Of a stretch of DNA of 64,000 nt, positions 44,501-56,575 are shown piece by piece. The DNA is from Sacculina carcini (taxonomy: Eukaryota; Arthropoda; Thecostraca; Sacculinidae), in contig OU696585.1 of assembly GCA_916048095.2 (NCBI GenBank), positions 6,359,460-6,423,459 of the forward strand, given 5' to 3'. Every line of letters begins with the position of its first letter. Within the stretch, counting starts at the first letter, position 1. The notes beneath the pieces were generated by a model. That model did no database searches. It was not told the DNA's origin and saw nothing but the letters and a program-made list of their open reading frames with translations. The position numbers and the translations under genes were made by a program.

Positions 44501-46150
44501 GTTGAACATCTCGCCTTTGCTGATGACGTCGCCCTCATCTGTCACAGCGAGTCTCAGCTCTCTCTGGCACTGTCTCAGGTGCACGATATCTGCGCGTGGG
44601 CTGGTCTCTCCATCAATGCCAGCAAATGCGCAGTATTGTCACCTGTCGCGCCTCTCAGCACTCCAGCTGTCCTCAATGGCGTGCCTCTGCCCTCACTCGA
44701 GGCGGAGGGGCAGTACAGGTACCTGGGGAGACCGACTGGCAGGTCTTTCCTGCACGCCGACATGGATCAGCTCATGTCCGATGTTCGCCGCAAATCTAAT
44801 CTTATTCTGCATTCTGCTCTTGCCCCCTGGCAAAAACTTGACTCCCTTCGCTCTTTTATCACTCCTATTCTCACTCACCCTCTTCGTCTAGGCCTCCTCA
44901 CTAAAACAAGCCTTAGCCGACTACAACGAGAAATCGTGTGGAAGGTGAAGGGCTTGCTCAATCTACCGTCTCGCTCTACTCTTCACTATCTTTTCTCTCC
45001 TACTTCTTGTGGCGGCATTGGGCTGAGTGATCTGTGTCAAGAGGCGGACATCTTGCTTGTTTCGTCATCGCTGCAGCTATTGCACTGCAAAGACGCTCGT
45101 GTAGCGACCCTGGCACTCGATCAGTTGCGGCGTGTCGTTGCCGGCAGGGTGCAGTCGGAGCCCACCACACAGCAGCTGGTGGACTACCTCAACGGGTGCC
45201 GAATGCGTCAAGGAGGCGGCTACGCCACGCGCACGTCGCGCACGCGAGTCGCCTTCAGGACCATTATGGCCAGATCGGCTCTCCGTTGGGGACCTACTGC
45301 GGACGGTGTACCCGCACTGTTCCTCAACGGCAAGGAGGTGTCTCCGCGCAAGTCATCTGCGATCATCCGAGATGAAGTGCGCAAATGGCGGCAGGCGAAG
45401 CTGGTTGGGCTGCCGCACCAGGGCAAAGTGATGTCCAGTGTGGCGGAGCAGCCAGTTAGCTCGCACTACACCTACAACGGTAGTTTCACGCGGTTTGCCG
45501 AGTGGCGCTTTGTGCACCGGGCCCGTCTGGGTCTAGTGCCACTCAATGGCTACTCCCGTGGAGCGCAGGCAGTCAATACCAGCTGCCGCCGTTGTGGGTA
45601 CGCCAATGAGACCCTCCCGCACGTGCTCACACACTGTCGTGTGCACAGCGCCGCACAGCAACACAGGCACAATGCTATTCTGGCACGCCTGGTGCGCGCG
45701 CTGCCGGCTGCTGATCGGACAGGTGGAAACACTCGCGTCAACCAACGCGTTCCTGGCAGCACGTCGACACTACGGCCTGACCTCATCGTCACTCGAGGCA
45801 ACCAGGTCGTAATTGTCGACGTCACAGTGGCGTTTGAGAACGGCTGTCAGGCATTCCAGTCAGCAGCTGATGAAAAGGTCGCCAAATACGCGGAGTTGGC
45901 GGCCGAAATACGGTCCCGGGGCAAGCAGGTGGATCTGCTAGCCTTTGTTGTGGGCTCGCTCGGCAACTGGTGGAAAGGTAACGAGCGTGTCCTGGGCCGC
46001 CTGCACATCAGTCGTCGCTACAGCCGACTCATGCGACGGCTGATGGTGTCGGAGACGCTGCGGTGGTCACGTGACGTGTATGTCGAACATGTCACGGGCC
46101 ATCGGCAGTACGCGGAGCCCGCTCCCAGAGCGGACACATATCTTCTCTAA
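41588..46150 (+). CDS. Retrotransposon protein, element 7 (1520 aa)
   Basis: Differs from the element 4 protein by one change I can see: leucine to proline at residue 206 (T to C at 42204) in the low-complexity linker, unlikely to matter. Zinc fingers, RT, CCHC and endonuclease residues are intact. Confidence 0.93.
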   Translation: MSANTPLVAHQSTTLDADGDVLRVFLPLPDVTACPYEDCGATYAITRRGGYTQVRASILRHLEAAHADVRTSVYMCRRCRQPMGVRPSTHRCRQQTPPAEAHTAVLAPSFTCRHCHQRFTNSRALVNHTNVCRRQQSTGANRRQRPSDPQQQQRRRPTHQRQTNGERHTPPSHSQSPQSETPPPSPPTPPPHVMSPRPPLLPTPPPLRTPPLLPTPLLLPTLALPLSPLRPHQISFSYTPSPLTPRIPTFTSPTTPTPTHTYTVSPPTSPPTTYTTLAMVPGAGLAPVDARPRRLSTFVRLAGGVRERPTASDTATRPAPSVSPPRGRWTAADPAAPPASPRSYLAALIGSISPSPPPRPPRLPSSSPPSSSPSSSSSSSSPSSPRPSSSQSSSSSSSSSSSPALHIRSQHSPSTPPARTHHHTSPANNVGNAPRASGVPSSRPARRQKRQPQQVSTARGSQSQQRASVPPTHRPHNNHHTRNTTNRPHNNHHTRSTTNMHTNTLPRTSTPSSHSTLTPNNTRQHTFITPNRYALLSQSDDNSASPSVSQQNHTSQITSPGRRRVVGEQSNGPTHQHRNNHTSLQNTLTQFHEPLTQINCNTPFCILDILINTLTQQARDLSGLNTRHQNHPRQNTNTHTNNHTHTHTAQFSHHTEHHDHRQMWRSPPYDPVVAAKIQRDYRTGKAVVYRQLVGETTPPCDIEPLVVGRHFCGETASSPRWSDRPTSVPDITPTPATTLSQPITTAEIQRRINNTQNTTPGPDGLRYSDWKRLDPDCSILTAMFNACRLTGRTPTAWKSSRTILLHKGGDPQELKSWRPIALGNTIAKLYAGIWADRLSHWAETHNILTHSQKGFRPFDGVLEHNFVVQSAIARARKSNTSTHITFIDIKNAFGSVSHALLWETLSLLGVPTDTLSIITDIYTNSTTTFTTQRGVSAPIPQIGGVRQGCPLSGILFAFAMEPLLRSLTEAGVEHLAFADDVALICHSESQLSLALSQVHDICAWAGLSINASKCAVLSPVAPLSTPAVLNGVPLPSLEAEGQYRYLGRPTGRSFLHADMDQLMSDVRRKSNLILHSALAPWQKLDSLRSFITPILTHPLRLGLLTKTSLSRLQREIVWKVKGLLNLPSRSTLHYLFSPTSCGGIGLSDLCQEADILLVSSSLQLLHCKDARVATLALDQLRRVVAGRVQSEPTTQQLVDYLNGCRMRQGGGYATRTSRTRVAFRTIMARSALRWGPTADGVPALFLNGKEVSPRKSSAIIRDEVRKWRQAKLVGLPHQGKVMSSVAEQPVSSHYTYNGSFTRFAEWRFVHRARLGLVPLNGYSRGAQAVNTSCRRCGYANETLPHVLTHCRVHSAAQQHRHNAILARLVRALPAADRTGGNTRVNQRVPGSTSTLRPDLIVTRGNQVVIVDVTVAFENGCQAFQSAADEKVAKYAELAAEIRSRGKQVDLLAFVVGSLGNWWKGNERVLGRLHISRRYSRLMRRLMVSETLRWSRDVYVEHVTGHRQYAEPAPRADTYLL

Positions 46151-46671
46151 GCACACTCACACACACTCACATCTCTTATCAATATGTATGCCTTAGTCAT
46201 ATTGCGTGTGTTATGTATATGTATGTATGTGTGTATGTATGTGTGTGTGTATGTATGTACCAGGCGGTGTCCTGCGACATTTATAATTGTTATTGAATTG
46301 TCTAATGATATATGTATGTGTATGTATTTGCGAATGTGTGCGTGTGTGTGTGTATGTGTGGATGTGTGTGTGTGTATGTATGTGCCAGGCGGTGTCCTGC
46401 GACATTTATAATTGTTATTGAATTGTCTAATGATATATGTATGTGTATTTATTTGCGAATGTATGTGCGTCTGTGTGTGTGTGTGTGTGTGTATAGGTAT
46501 GTGTGTGTGTGTGTAGGAGTGTGCGTGTGTATTGTCATGTGACAATTACAAATATTCTTTTCAATGTAACTTAAATCTTAATGATACCCATCTACCACAT
46601 GCCATGTGGCATTGTTTGTATACCTGGCAATTGTGTAAATTTGTTTTTTATCATGTGCTAATAAAAGAAAA

Positions 46672-46820
46672 TATCTGTTCTTTTCAGCTTAATATCTGAA
46701 ACGTCCCCTACATGGGGACCAGTATATTAAACTGATTTTTGCAGATTGGCGGGGTCACAGGGCTTGCTCTGTTCCTGCCGCGGGTCGACCCGGTATTGCA
46801 CTACATCCGGGAACGGTCCA
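46672..46820 (+). pseudogene. U2 3' fragment after insertion 7
   Basis: U2 37-185. Confidence 0.93.
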
Positions 46821-47840
46821 TTTTAACTACTATCAAAACAATTCTGGCACTCAATCCAGTTAATCATTCATTTATAATCGTGTATAATCAATATAATCAA
46901 ACCTAGGTAACGGGAGCGGGGATCACGCCAGTCGATGCACGCCCTCGTCGACTCTCTACGTTGGTCCGACTGGCGGGGTCAATATTCTACCATCTACTCC
47001 TCGTAAACCAGCAATAGTAGAGCTATACAAATTACACCACTGTGTAGAGAATTTTCTATACTACAAGATAGGCTATATTTTAAATCGAAAAAATTTCAAA
47101 ATTCCAATCTACATTACAAATTGTATTTAAACTCCACGCGTCCGATTTTCTATACTTTTTTCTCTATTTCTCAGCAACTAAATATCACACATCTAAATAA
47201 ATAATACCATCATGCTGGCAATTTTGCTTTCTACAACACGGTATATATTTCCATTTTCCAGAGTGTATTAAAAAAGTTACGGCGGTGTGAAGTCAAAATG
47301 ACAAAGTCAAAAAGGCAAAATTAGCACTGAAAAAAGTTAATATTTTGGTAAATATTTTGGTCAATACTCCTCATAAACCAGAAATGGCACAGCCAAAAGA
47401 GAAGACTGAAATGACGTATAATTATAGGTATCGTTGTATTTTTCAATAGTTCATTATAGGTGCCGTTCAGACAGAGGTCTTCATGCAGTAATCAGAGCGC
47501 CACCTAGTGACAACTACTGGAAGCAGAACTCGACCGTCGAGACGTGGCGGCATATCGTCGTTTGATGTTAATTTGCGGTGTTCGTTTGATGTTGATTGAA
47601 GTCCCTATTGATTCATTAACTGATTCAATGATTGATATGATTATCAGCTAGACTTATTTTAGATGCGTGTGCGAGTGTGTAAAAAGTGTATATAGTCATG
47701 AAATGCACGAAAGTGGCCATTTGATATACATTTTTCACGTTGAGAAGCACATGAAGTCTCAAATTTATATTACTGGGTCAATTGATCAGCTCTAGTTGAC
47801 CTCATCGTTCAAATAAGTCAGATCCAGATCAAAAATCTGT
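46821..47840 (+). repeat. U2 spacer, haplotype C
   Basis: 1020 bp. From here to the window end every spacer is pure C. Confidence 0.9.
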
Positions 47841-48025
47841 ATCGCTTCTCGGCCTCAGGCTAAGATCAAAGTGTAGTATCTGTTCTTTTCAGCTTAATAT
47901 CTGAAACGTCCCCTACATGGGGACCAGTATATTAAACTGATTTTTGCAGATTGGCGGGGTCACAGGGCTTGCTCTGTTCCTGCCGCGGGTCGACCCGGTA
48001 TTGCACTACATCCGGGAACGGTCCA
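47841..48025 (+). ncRNA. U2: U2 snRNA gene 21
   Basis: Uninterrupted copy, C-type unit. Confidence 0.95.
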
Positions 48026-49045
48026 TTTTAACTACTATCAAAACAATTCTGGCACTCAATCCAGTTAATCATTCATTTATAATCGTGTATAATCAATATA
48101 ATCAAACCTAGGTAACGGGAGCGGGGATCACGCCAGTCGATGCACGCCCTCGTCGACTCTCTACGTTGGTCCGACTGGCGGGGTCAATATTCTACCATCT
48201 ACTCCTCGTAAACCAGCAATAGTAGAGCTATACAAATTACACCACTGTGTAGAGAATTTTCTATACTACAAGATAGGCTATATTTTAAATCGAAAAAATT
48301 TCAAAATTCCAATCTACATTACAAATTGTATTTAAACTCCACGCGTCCGATTTTCTATACTTTTTTCTCTATTTCTCAGCAACTAAATATCACACATCTA
48401 AATAAATAATACCATCATGCTGGCAATTTTGCTTTCTACAACACGGTATATATTTCCATTTTCCAGAGTGTATTAAAAAAGTTACGGCGGTGTGAAGTCA
48501 AAATGACAAAGTCAAAAAGGCAAAATTAGCACTGAAAAAAGTTAATATTTTGGTAAATATTTTGGTCAATACTCCTCATAAACCAGAAATGGCACAGCCA
48601 AAAGAGAAGACTGAAATGACGTATAATTATAGGTATCGTTGTATTTTTCAATAGTTCATTATAGGTGCCGTTCAGACAGAGGTCTTCATGCAGTAATCAG
48701 AGCGCCACCTAGTGACAACTACTGGAAGCAGAACTCGACCGTCGAGACGTGGCGGCATATCGTCGTTTGATGTTAATTTGCGGTGTTCGTTTGATGTTGA
48801 TTGAAGTCCCTATTGATTCATTAACTGATTCAATGATTGATATGATTATCAGCTAGACTTATTTTAGATGCGTGTGCGAGTGTGTAAAAAGTGTATATAG
48901 TCATGAAATGCACGAAAGTGGCCATTTGATATACATTTTTCACGTTGAGAAGCACATGAAGTCTCAAATTTATATTACTGGGTCAATTGATCAGCTCTAG
49001 TTGACCTCATCGTTCAAATAAGTCAGATCCAGATCAAAAATCTGT
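48026..49045 (+). repeat. U2 spacer, haplotype C
   Basis: 1020 bp; island at 48111-48183, CTCF-like site at 48702-48715. Confidence 0.9.
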
Positions 49046-49230
49046 ATCGCTTCTCGGCCTCAGGCTAAGATCAAAGTGTAGTATCTGTTCTTTTCAGCTT
49101 AATATCTGAAACGTCCCCTACATGGGGACCAGTATATTAAACTGATTTTTGCAGATTGGCGGGGTCACAGGGCTTGCTCTGTTCCTGCCGCGGGTCGACC
49201 CGGTATTGCACTACATCCGGGAACGGTCCA
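49046..49230 (+). ncRNA. U2: U2 snRNA gene 22
   Basis: Uninterrupted copy, C-type unit. Confidence 0.95.
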
Positions 49231-50250
49231 TTTTAACTACTATCAAAACAATTCTGGCACTCAATCCAGTTAATCATTCATTTATAATCGTGTATAATCA
49301 ATATAATCAAACCTAGGTAACGGGAGCGGGGATCACGCCAGTCGATGCACGCCCTCGTCGACTCTCTACGTTGGTCCGACTGGCGGGGTCAATATTCTAC
49401 CATCTACTCCTCGTAAACCAGCAATAGTAGAGCTATACAAATTACACCACTGTGTAGAGAATTTTCTATACTACAAGATAGGCTATATTTTAAATCGAAA
49501 AAATTTCAAAATTCCAATCTACATTACAAATTGTATTTAAACTCCACGCGTCCGATTTTCTATACTTTTTTCTCTATTTCTCAGCAACTAAATATCACAC
49601 ATCTAAATAAATAATACCATCATGCTGGCAATTTTGCTTTCTACAACACGGTATATATTTCCATTTTCCAGAGTGTATTAAAAAAGTTACGGCGGTGTGA
49701 AGTCAAAATGACAAAGTCAAAAAGGCAAAATTAGCACTGAAAAAAGTTAATATTTTGGTAAATATTTTGGTCAATACTCCTCATAAACCAGAAATGGCAC
49801 AGCCAAAAGAGAAGACTGAAATGACGTATAATTATAGGTATCGTTGTATTTTTCAATAGTTCATTATAGGTGCCGTTCAGACAGAGGTCTTCATGCAGTA
49901 ATCAGAGCGCCACCTAGTGACAACTACTGGAAGCAGAACTCGACCGTCGAGACGTGGCGGCATATCGTCGTTTGATGTTAATTTGCGGTGTTCGTTTGAT
50001 GTTGATTGAAGTCCCTATTGATTCATTAACTGATTCAATGATTGATATGATTATCAGCTAGACTTATTTTAGATGCGTGTGCGAGTGTGTAAAAAGTGTA
50101 TATAGTCATGAAATGCACGAAAGTGGCCATTTGATATACATTTTTCACGTTGAGAAGCACATGAAGTCTCAAATTTATATTACTGGGTCAATTGATCAGC
50201 TCTAGTTGACCTCATCGTTCAAATAAGTCAGATCCAGATCAAAAATCTGT
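49231..50250 (+). repeat. U2 spacer, haplotype C
   Basis: 1020 bp; island at 49316-49388. Confidence 0.9.
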
Positions 50251-50435
50251 ATCGCTTCTCGGCCTCAGGCTAAGATCAAAGTGTAGTATCTGTTCTTTTC
50301 AGCTTAATATCTGAAACGTCCCCTACATGGGGACCAGTATATTAAACTGATTTTTGCAGATTGGCGGGGTCACAGGGCTTGCTCTGTTCCTGCCGCGGGT
50401 CGACCCGGTATTGCACTACATCCGGGAACGGTCCA
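50251..50435 (+). ncRNA. U2: U2 snRNA gene 23
   Basis: Uninterrupted copy, last intact gene before the three 1864-bp insertions. Confidence 0.95.
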
Positions 50436-51455
50436 TTTTAACTACTATCAAAACAATTCTGGCACTCAATCCAGTTAATCATTCATTTATAATCGTGTAT
50501 AATCAATATAATCAAACCTAGGTAACGGGAGCGGGGATCACGCCAGTCGATGCACGCCCTCGTCGACTCTCTACGTTGGTCCGACTGGCGGGGTCAATAT
50601 TCTACCATCTACTCCTCGTAAACCAGCAATAGTAGAGCTATACAAATTACACCACTGTGTAGAGAATTTTCTATACTACAAGATAGGCTATATTTTAAAT
50701 CGAAAAAATTTCAAAATTCCAATCTACATTACAAATTGTATTTAAACTCCACGCGTCCGATTTTCTATACTTTTTTCTCTATTTCTCAGCAACTAAATAT
50801 CACACATCTAAATAAATAATACCATCATGCTGGCAATTTTGCTTTCTACAACACGGTATATATTTCCATTTTCCAGAGTGTATTAAAAAAGTTACGGCGG
50901 TGTGAAGTCAAAATGACAAAGTCAAAAAGGCAAAATTAGCACTGAAAAAAGTTAATATTTTGGTAAATATTTTGGTCAATACTCCTCATAAACCAGAAAT
51001 GGCACAGCCAAAAGAGAAGACTGAAATGACGTATAATTATAGGTATCGTTGTATTTTTCAATAGTTCATTATAGGTGCCGTTCAGACAGAGGTCTTCATG
51101 CAGTAATCAGAGCGCCACCTAGTGACAACTACTGGAAGCAGAACTCGACCGTCGAGACGTGGCGGCATATCGTCGTTTGATGTTAATTTGCGGTGTTCGT
51201 TTGATGTTGATTGAAGTCCCTATTGATTCATTAACTGATTCAATGATTGATATGATTATCAGCTAGACTTATTTTAGATGCGTGTGCGAGTGTGTAAAAA
51301 GTGTATATAGTCATGAAATGCACGAAAGTGGCCATTTGATATACATTTTTCACGTTGAGAAGCACATGAAGTCTCAAATTTATATTACTGGGTCAATTGA
51401 TCAGCTCTAGTTGACCTCATCGTTCAAATAAGTCAGATCCAGATCAAAAATCTGT
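50436..51455 (+). repeat. U2 spacer, haplotype C
   Basis: 1020 bp; upstream flank of element 8. Confidence 0.9.
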
Positions 51456-51491
51456 ATCGCTTCTCGGCCTCAGGCTAAGATCAAAGTGTGG
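51456..51491 (+). pseudogene. U2 5' fragment at insertion 8
   Basis: U2 1-36 with A to G at position 35 (GTGTGG for GTGTAG), absent from the two sister copies. One C follows before element sequence. Confidence 0.92.
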
Positions 51492-51492
51492 C

Positions 51493-52839
51493 ATTCTGCA
51501 TTCTGCTCTTGCCCCCTGGCAAAAACTTGACTCCCTTCGCTCTTTTATCACTCCTATTCTCACTCACCCTCTTCGTCTAGGCCTCCTCACTAAAACAAGC
51601 CTTAGCCGACTACAACGAGAAATCGTGTGGAAGGTGAAGGGCTTGCTCAATCTACCGTCTCGCTCTACTCTTCACTATCTTTTCTCTCCTACTTCTTGTG
51701 GCGGCATTGGGCTGAGTGATCTGTGTCAAGAGGCGGACATCTTGCTTGTTTCGTCATCGCTGCAGCTATTGCACTGCAAAGACGCTCGTGTAGCGACCCT
51801 GGCACTCGATCAGTTGCGGCGTGTCGTTGCCGGCAGGGTGCAGTCGGAGCCCACCACACAGCAGCTGGTGGACTACCTCAACGGGTGCCGAATGCGTCAA
51901 GGAGGCGGCTACGCCACGCGCACGTCGCGCACGCGAGTCGCCTTCAGGACCATTATGGCCAGATCGGCTCTCCGTTGGGGACCTACTGCGGACGGTGTAC
52001 CCGCACTGTTCCTCAACGGCAAGGAGGTGTCTCCGCGCAAGTCATCTGCGATCATCCGAGATGAAGTGCGCAAATGGCGGCAGGCGAAGCTGGTTGGGCT
52101 GCCGCACCAGGGCAAAGTGATGTCCAGTGTGGCGGAGCAGCCAGTTAGCTCGCACTACACCTACAACGGTAGTTTCACGCGGTTTGCCGAGTGGCGCTTT
52201 GTGCACCGGGCCCGTCTGGGTCTAGTGCCACTCAATGGCTACTCCCGTGGAGCGCAGGCAGTCAATACCAGCTGCCGCCGTTGTGGGTACGCCAATGAGA
52301 CCCTCCCGCACGTGCTCACACACTGTCGTGTGCACAGCGCCGCACAGCAACACAGGCACAATGCTATTCTGGCACGCCTGGTGCGCGCGCTGCCGGCTGC
52401 TGATCGGACAGGTGGAAACACTCGCGTCAACCAACGCGTTCCTGGCAGCACGTCGACACTACGGCCTGACCTCATCGTCACTCGAGGCAACCAGGTCGTA
52501 ATTGTCGACGTCACAGTGGCGTTTGAGAACGGCTGTCAGGCATTCCAGTCAGCAGCTGATGAAAAGGTCGCCAAATACGCGGAGTTGGCGGCCGAAATAC
52601 GGTCCCGGGGCAAGCAGGTGGATCTGCTAGCCTTTGTTGTGGGCTCGCTCGGCACCTGGTGGAAAGGTAACGAGCGTGTCCTGGGCCGCCTGCACATCAG
52701 TCGTCGCTACAGCCGACTCATGCGACGGCTGATGGTGTCGGAGACGCTGCGGTGGTCACGTGACGTGTATGTCGAACATGTCACGGGCCATCGGCAGTAC
52801 GCGGAGCCCGCTCCCAGAGCGGACACATATCTTCTGTAA
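51493..52839 (+). pseudogene. Retrotransposon ORF remnant, residues 1073-1520 (element 8)
   Basis: 448 open codons to TAA (CTG before the stop). It lacks zinc fingers and the RT catalytic core, including D888 and FADD, but keeps the post-RT region, the CCHC finger and the whole endonuclease. The frame seems to begin at GTG 51625 only if alternative starts are allowed; there is no ATG at the junction, so a product is unlikely unless it starts at an internal ATG. T at 1460 groups it with element 1. Confidence 0.88.
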
Positions 52840-53356
52840 GCACACTCACACACGCACACATCTCTTATCAATATGTATGCCTTAGTCATATTGCGTGTGT
52901 TATGTATATGTATGTATGTGTGTATGTATGTATGTGTGTGTGTATGTATGTGCCAGGCGGTGTCCTGCGACATTTATAATTGTTATTGAATTGTCTAATG
53001 ATATATGTATGTGTATGTATTTGCGAATGTGTGCGTGTGTGTGTGTATGTGTGGATGTGTGTGTGTGTGTATGTATGTGCCAGGCGGTGTCCTGCGACAT
53101 TTATAACTGTTATTGAATTGTCTAATGATATATGTATGTGTATGTATTTGCGAATGTATGTGCGTCTCTGTGTGTGTGTGTATGGGTGTGTGTGTGTGTA
53201 GGAGTGTGCGTGTGTATTGTCATGTGACAATTACAAATATTATTTTCAATGTAACTTAAATCTTAATGATACCCATCTACCACATGCCATGTGGCATTGT
53301 TTGTATACCTGGCAATTGTGTAAATTTGTTTTTTATCATGTGCTAATAAAAGAAAA
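51493..53356 (+). mobile_element. Element 8, 1864-bp 5' truncation
   Basis: Begins in the ORF at the codon for residue 1073 and runs to the normal 3' end; junction reads GCATTCTGCATTCTGC. 3' UTR modules start at 52947 and 53074. It is the first of three identical-length copies spaced exactly 3070 bp, a tandem triplication. Confidence 0.93.
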
Positions 53357-53505
53357 TATCTGTTCTTTTCAGCTTAATATCTGAAACGTCCCCTACATGG
53401 GGACCAGTATATTAAACTGATTTTTGCAGATTGGCGGGGTCACAGGGCTTGCTCTGTTCCTGCCGCGGGTCGACCCGGTATTGCACTACATCCGGGAACG
53501 GTCCA
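53357..53505 (+). pseudogene. U2 3' fragment after insertion 8
   Basis: U2 37-185. Confidence 0.93.
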
Positions 53506-54525
53506 TTTTAACTACTATCAAAACAATTCTGGCACTCAATCCAGTTAATCATTCATTTATAATCGTGTATAATCAATATAATCAAACCTAGGTAACGGGA
53601 GCGGGGATCACGCCAGTCGATGCACGCCCTCGTCGACTCTCTACGTTGGTCCGACTGGCGGGGTCAATATTCTACCATCTACTCCTCGTAAACCAGCAAT
53701 AGTAGAGCTATACAAATTACACCACTGTGTAGAGAATTTTCTATACTACAAGATAGGCTATATTTTAAATCGAAAAAATTTCAAAATTCCAATCTACATT
53801 ACAAATTGTATTTAAACTCCACGCGTCCGATTTTCTATACTTTTTTCTCTATTTCTCAGCAACTAAATATCACACATCTAAATAAATAATACCATCATGC
53901 TGGCAATTTTGCTTTCTACAACACGGTATATATTTCCATTTTCCAGAGTGTATTAAAAAAGTTACGGCGGTGTGAAGTCAAAATGACAAAGTCAAAAAGG
54001 CAAAATTAGCACTGAAAAAAGTTAATATTTTGGTAAATATTTTGGTCAATACTCCTCATAAACCAGAAATGGCACAGCCAAAAGAGAAGACTGAAATGAC
54101 GTATAATTATAGGTATCGTTGTATTTTTCAATAGTTCATTATAGGTGCCGTTCAGACAGAGGTCTTCATGCAGTAATCAGAGCGCCACCTAGTGACAACT
54201 ACTGGAAGCAGAACTCGACCGTCGAGACGTGGCGGCATATCGTCGTTTGATGTTAATTTGCGGTGTTCGTTTGATGTTGATTGAAGTCCCTATTGATTCA
54301 TTAACTGATTCAATGATTGATATGATTATCAGCTAGACTTATTTTAGATGCGTGTGCGAGTGTGTAAAAAGTGTATATAGTCATGAAATGCACGAAAGTG
54401 GCCATTTGATATACATTTTTCACGTTGAGAAGCACATGAAGTCTCAAATTTATATTACTGGGTCAATTGATCAGCTCTAGTTGACCTCATCGTTCAAATA
54501 AGTCAGATCCAGATCAAAAATCTGT
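53506..54525 (+). repeat. U2 spacer, haplotype C
   Basis: 1020 bp between elements 8 and 9. Confidence 0.9.
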
Positions 54526-54561
54526 ATCGCTTCTCGGCCTCAGGCTAAGATCAAAGTGTAG
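54526..54561 (+). pseudogene. U2 5' fragment at insertion 9
   Basis: U2 1-36 with the normal GTGTAG; one extra C follows. Confidence 0.93.
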
Positions 54562-54562
54562 C

Positions 54563-55909
54563 ATTCTGCATTCTGCTCTTGCCCCCTGGCAAAAACTTGA
54601 CTCCCTTCGCTCTTTTATCACTCCTATTCTCACTCACCCTCTTCGTCTAGGCCTCCTCACTAAAACAAGCCTTAGCCGACTACAACGAGAAATCGTGTGG
54701 AAGGTGAAGGGCTTGCTCAATCTACCGTCTCGCTCTACTCTTCACTATCTTTTCTCTCCTACTTCTTGTGGCGGCATTGGGCTGAGTGATCTGTGTCAAG
54801 AGGCGGACATCTTGCTTGTTTCGTCATCGCTGCAGCTATTGCACTGCAAAGACGCTCGTGTAGCGACCCTGGCACTCGATCAGTTGCGGCGTGTCGTTGC
54901 CGGCAGGGTGCAGTCGGAGCCCACCACACAGCAGCTGGTGGACTACCTCAACGGGTGCCGAATGCGTCAAGGAGGCGGCTACGCCACGCGCACGTCGCGC
55001 ACGCGAGTCGCCTTCAGGACCATTATGGCCAGATCGGCTCTCCGTTGGGGACCTACTGCGGACGGTGTACCCGCACTGTTCCTCAACGGCAAGGAGGTGT
55101 CTCCGCGCAAGTCATCTGCGATCATCCGAGATGAAGTGCGCAAATGGCGGCAGGCGAAGCTGGTTGGGCTGCCGCACCAGGGCAAAGTGATGTCCAGTGT
55201 GGCGGAGCAGCCAGTTAGCTCGCACTACACCTACAACGGTAGTTTCACGCGGTTTGCCGAGTGGCGCTTTGTGCACCGGGCCCGTCTGGGTCTAGTGCCA
55301 CTCAATGGCTACTCCCGTGGAGCGCAGGCAGTCAATACCAGCTGCCGCCGTTGTGGGTACGCCAATGAGACCCTCCCGCACGTGCTCACACACTGTCGTG
55401 TGCACAGCGCCGCACAGCAACACAGGCACAATGCTATTCTGGCACGCCTGGTGCGCGCGCTGCCGGCTGCTGATCGGACAGGTGGAAACACTCGCGTCAA
55501 CCAACGCGTTCCTGGCAGCACGTCGACACTACGGCCTGACCTCATCGTCACTCGAGGCAACCAGGTCGTAATTGTCGACGTCACAGTGGCGTTTGAGAAC
55601 GGCTGTCAGGCATTCCAGTCAGCAGCTGATGAAAAGGTCGCCAAATACGCGGAGTTGGCGGCCGAAATACGGTCCCGGGGCAAGCAGGTGGATCTGCTAG
55701 CCTTTGTTGTGGGCTCGCTCGGCACCTGGTGGAAAGGTAACGAGCGTGTCCTGGGCCGCCTGCACATCAGTCGTCGCTACAGCCGACTCATGCGACGGCT
55801 GATGGTGTCGGAGACGCTGCGGTGGTCACGTGACGTGTATGTCGAACATGTCACGGGCCATCGGCAGTACGCGGAGCCCGCTCCCAGAGCGGACACATAT
55901 CTTCTGTAA
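54563..55909 (+). pseudogene. Retrotransposon ORF remnant, residues 1073-1520 (element 9)
   Basis: Open throughout, same content as the element 8 remnant: CCHC and endonuclease present, RT core absent. Confidence 0.88.
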
Positions 55910-56426
55910 GCACACTCACACACGCACACATCTCTTATCAATATGTATGCCTTAGTCATATTGCGTGTGTTATGTATATGTATGTATGTGTGTATGTATG
56001 TATGTGTGTGTGTATGTATGTGCCAGGCGGTGTCCTGCGACATTTATAATTGTTATTGAATTTTCTAATGATATATGTATGTGTATGTATTTGCGAATGT
56101 GTGCGTGTGTGTGTGTATGTGTGGATGTGTGTGTGTGTGTATGTATGTGCCAGGCGGTGTCCTGCGACATTTATAACTGTTATTGAATTGTCTAATGATA
56201 TATGTATGTGTATGTATTTGCGAATGTATGTGCGTCTCTGTGTGTGTGTGTATGGGTGTGTGTGTGTGTAGGAGTGTGCGTGTGTATTGTCATGTGACAA
56301 TTACAAATATTATTTTCAATGTAACTTAAATCTTAATGATACCCATCTACCACATGCCATGTGGCATTGTTTGTATACCTGGCAATTGTGTAAATTTGTT
56401 TTTTATCATGTGCTAATAAAAGAAAA
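54563..56426 (+). mobile_element. Element 9, 1864-bp 5' truncation
   Basis: Sister of element 8. Private change near 56062: TTGAATTTTCTAATG where the others have TTGAATTGTCTAATG in the first 3' UTR module. Confidence 0.93.
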
Positions 56427-56575
56427 TATCTGTTCTTTTCAGCTTAATATCTGAAACGTCCCCTACATGGGGACCAGTATATTAAACTGATTTTTGCAGA
56501 TTGGCGGGGTCACAGGGCTTGCTCTGTTCCTGCCGCGGGTCGACCCGGTATTGCACTACATCCGGGAACGGTCCA
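56427..56575 (+). pseudogene. U2 3' fragment after insertion 9
   Basis: U2 37-185. Confidence 0.93.

Larger units (their letters stand above)
41176..46671 (+). mobile_element. Element 7, full-length U2-targeting retrotransposon
   Basis: 5496 bp, same ends and structure as elements 4 and 5. Flanks are A upstream and C downstream, exactly as for element 5, so it probably moved here as part of a duplicated block. Confidence 0.95.

Noticed and set aside
51625-52839. A 404-residue independent gene in the 1864-bp elements
   Set aside because: It starts at GTG and is the in-frame tail of the retrotransposon ORF, which is open back to the truncation point at 51493.
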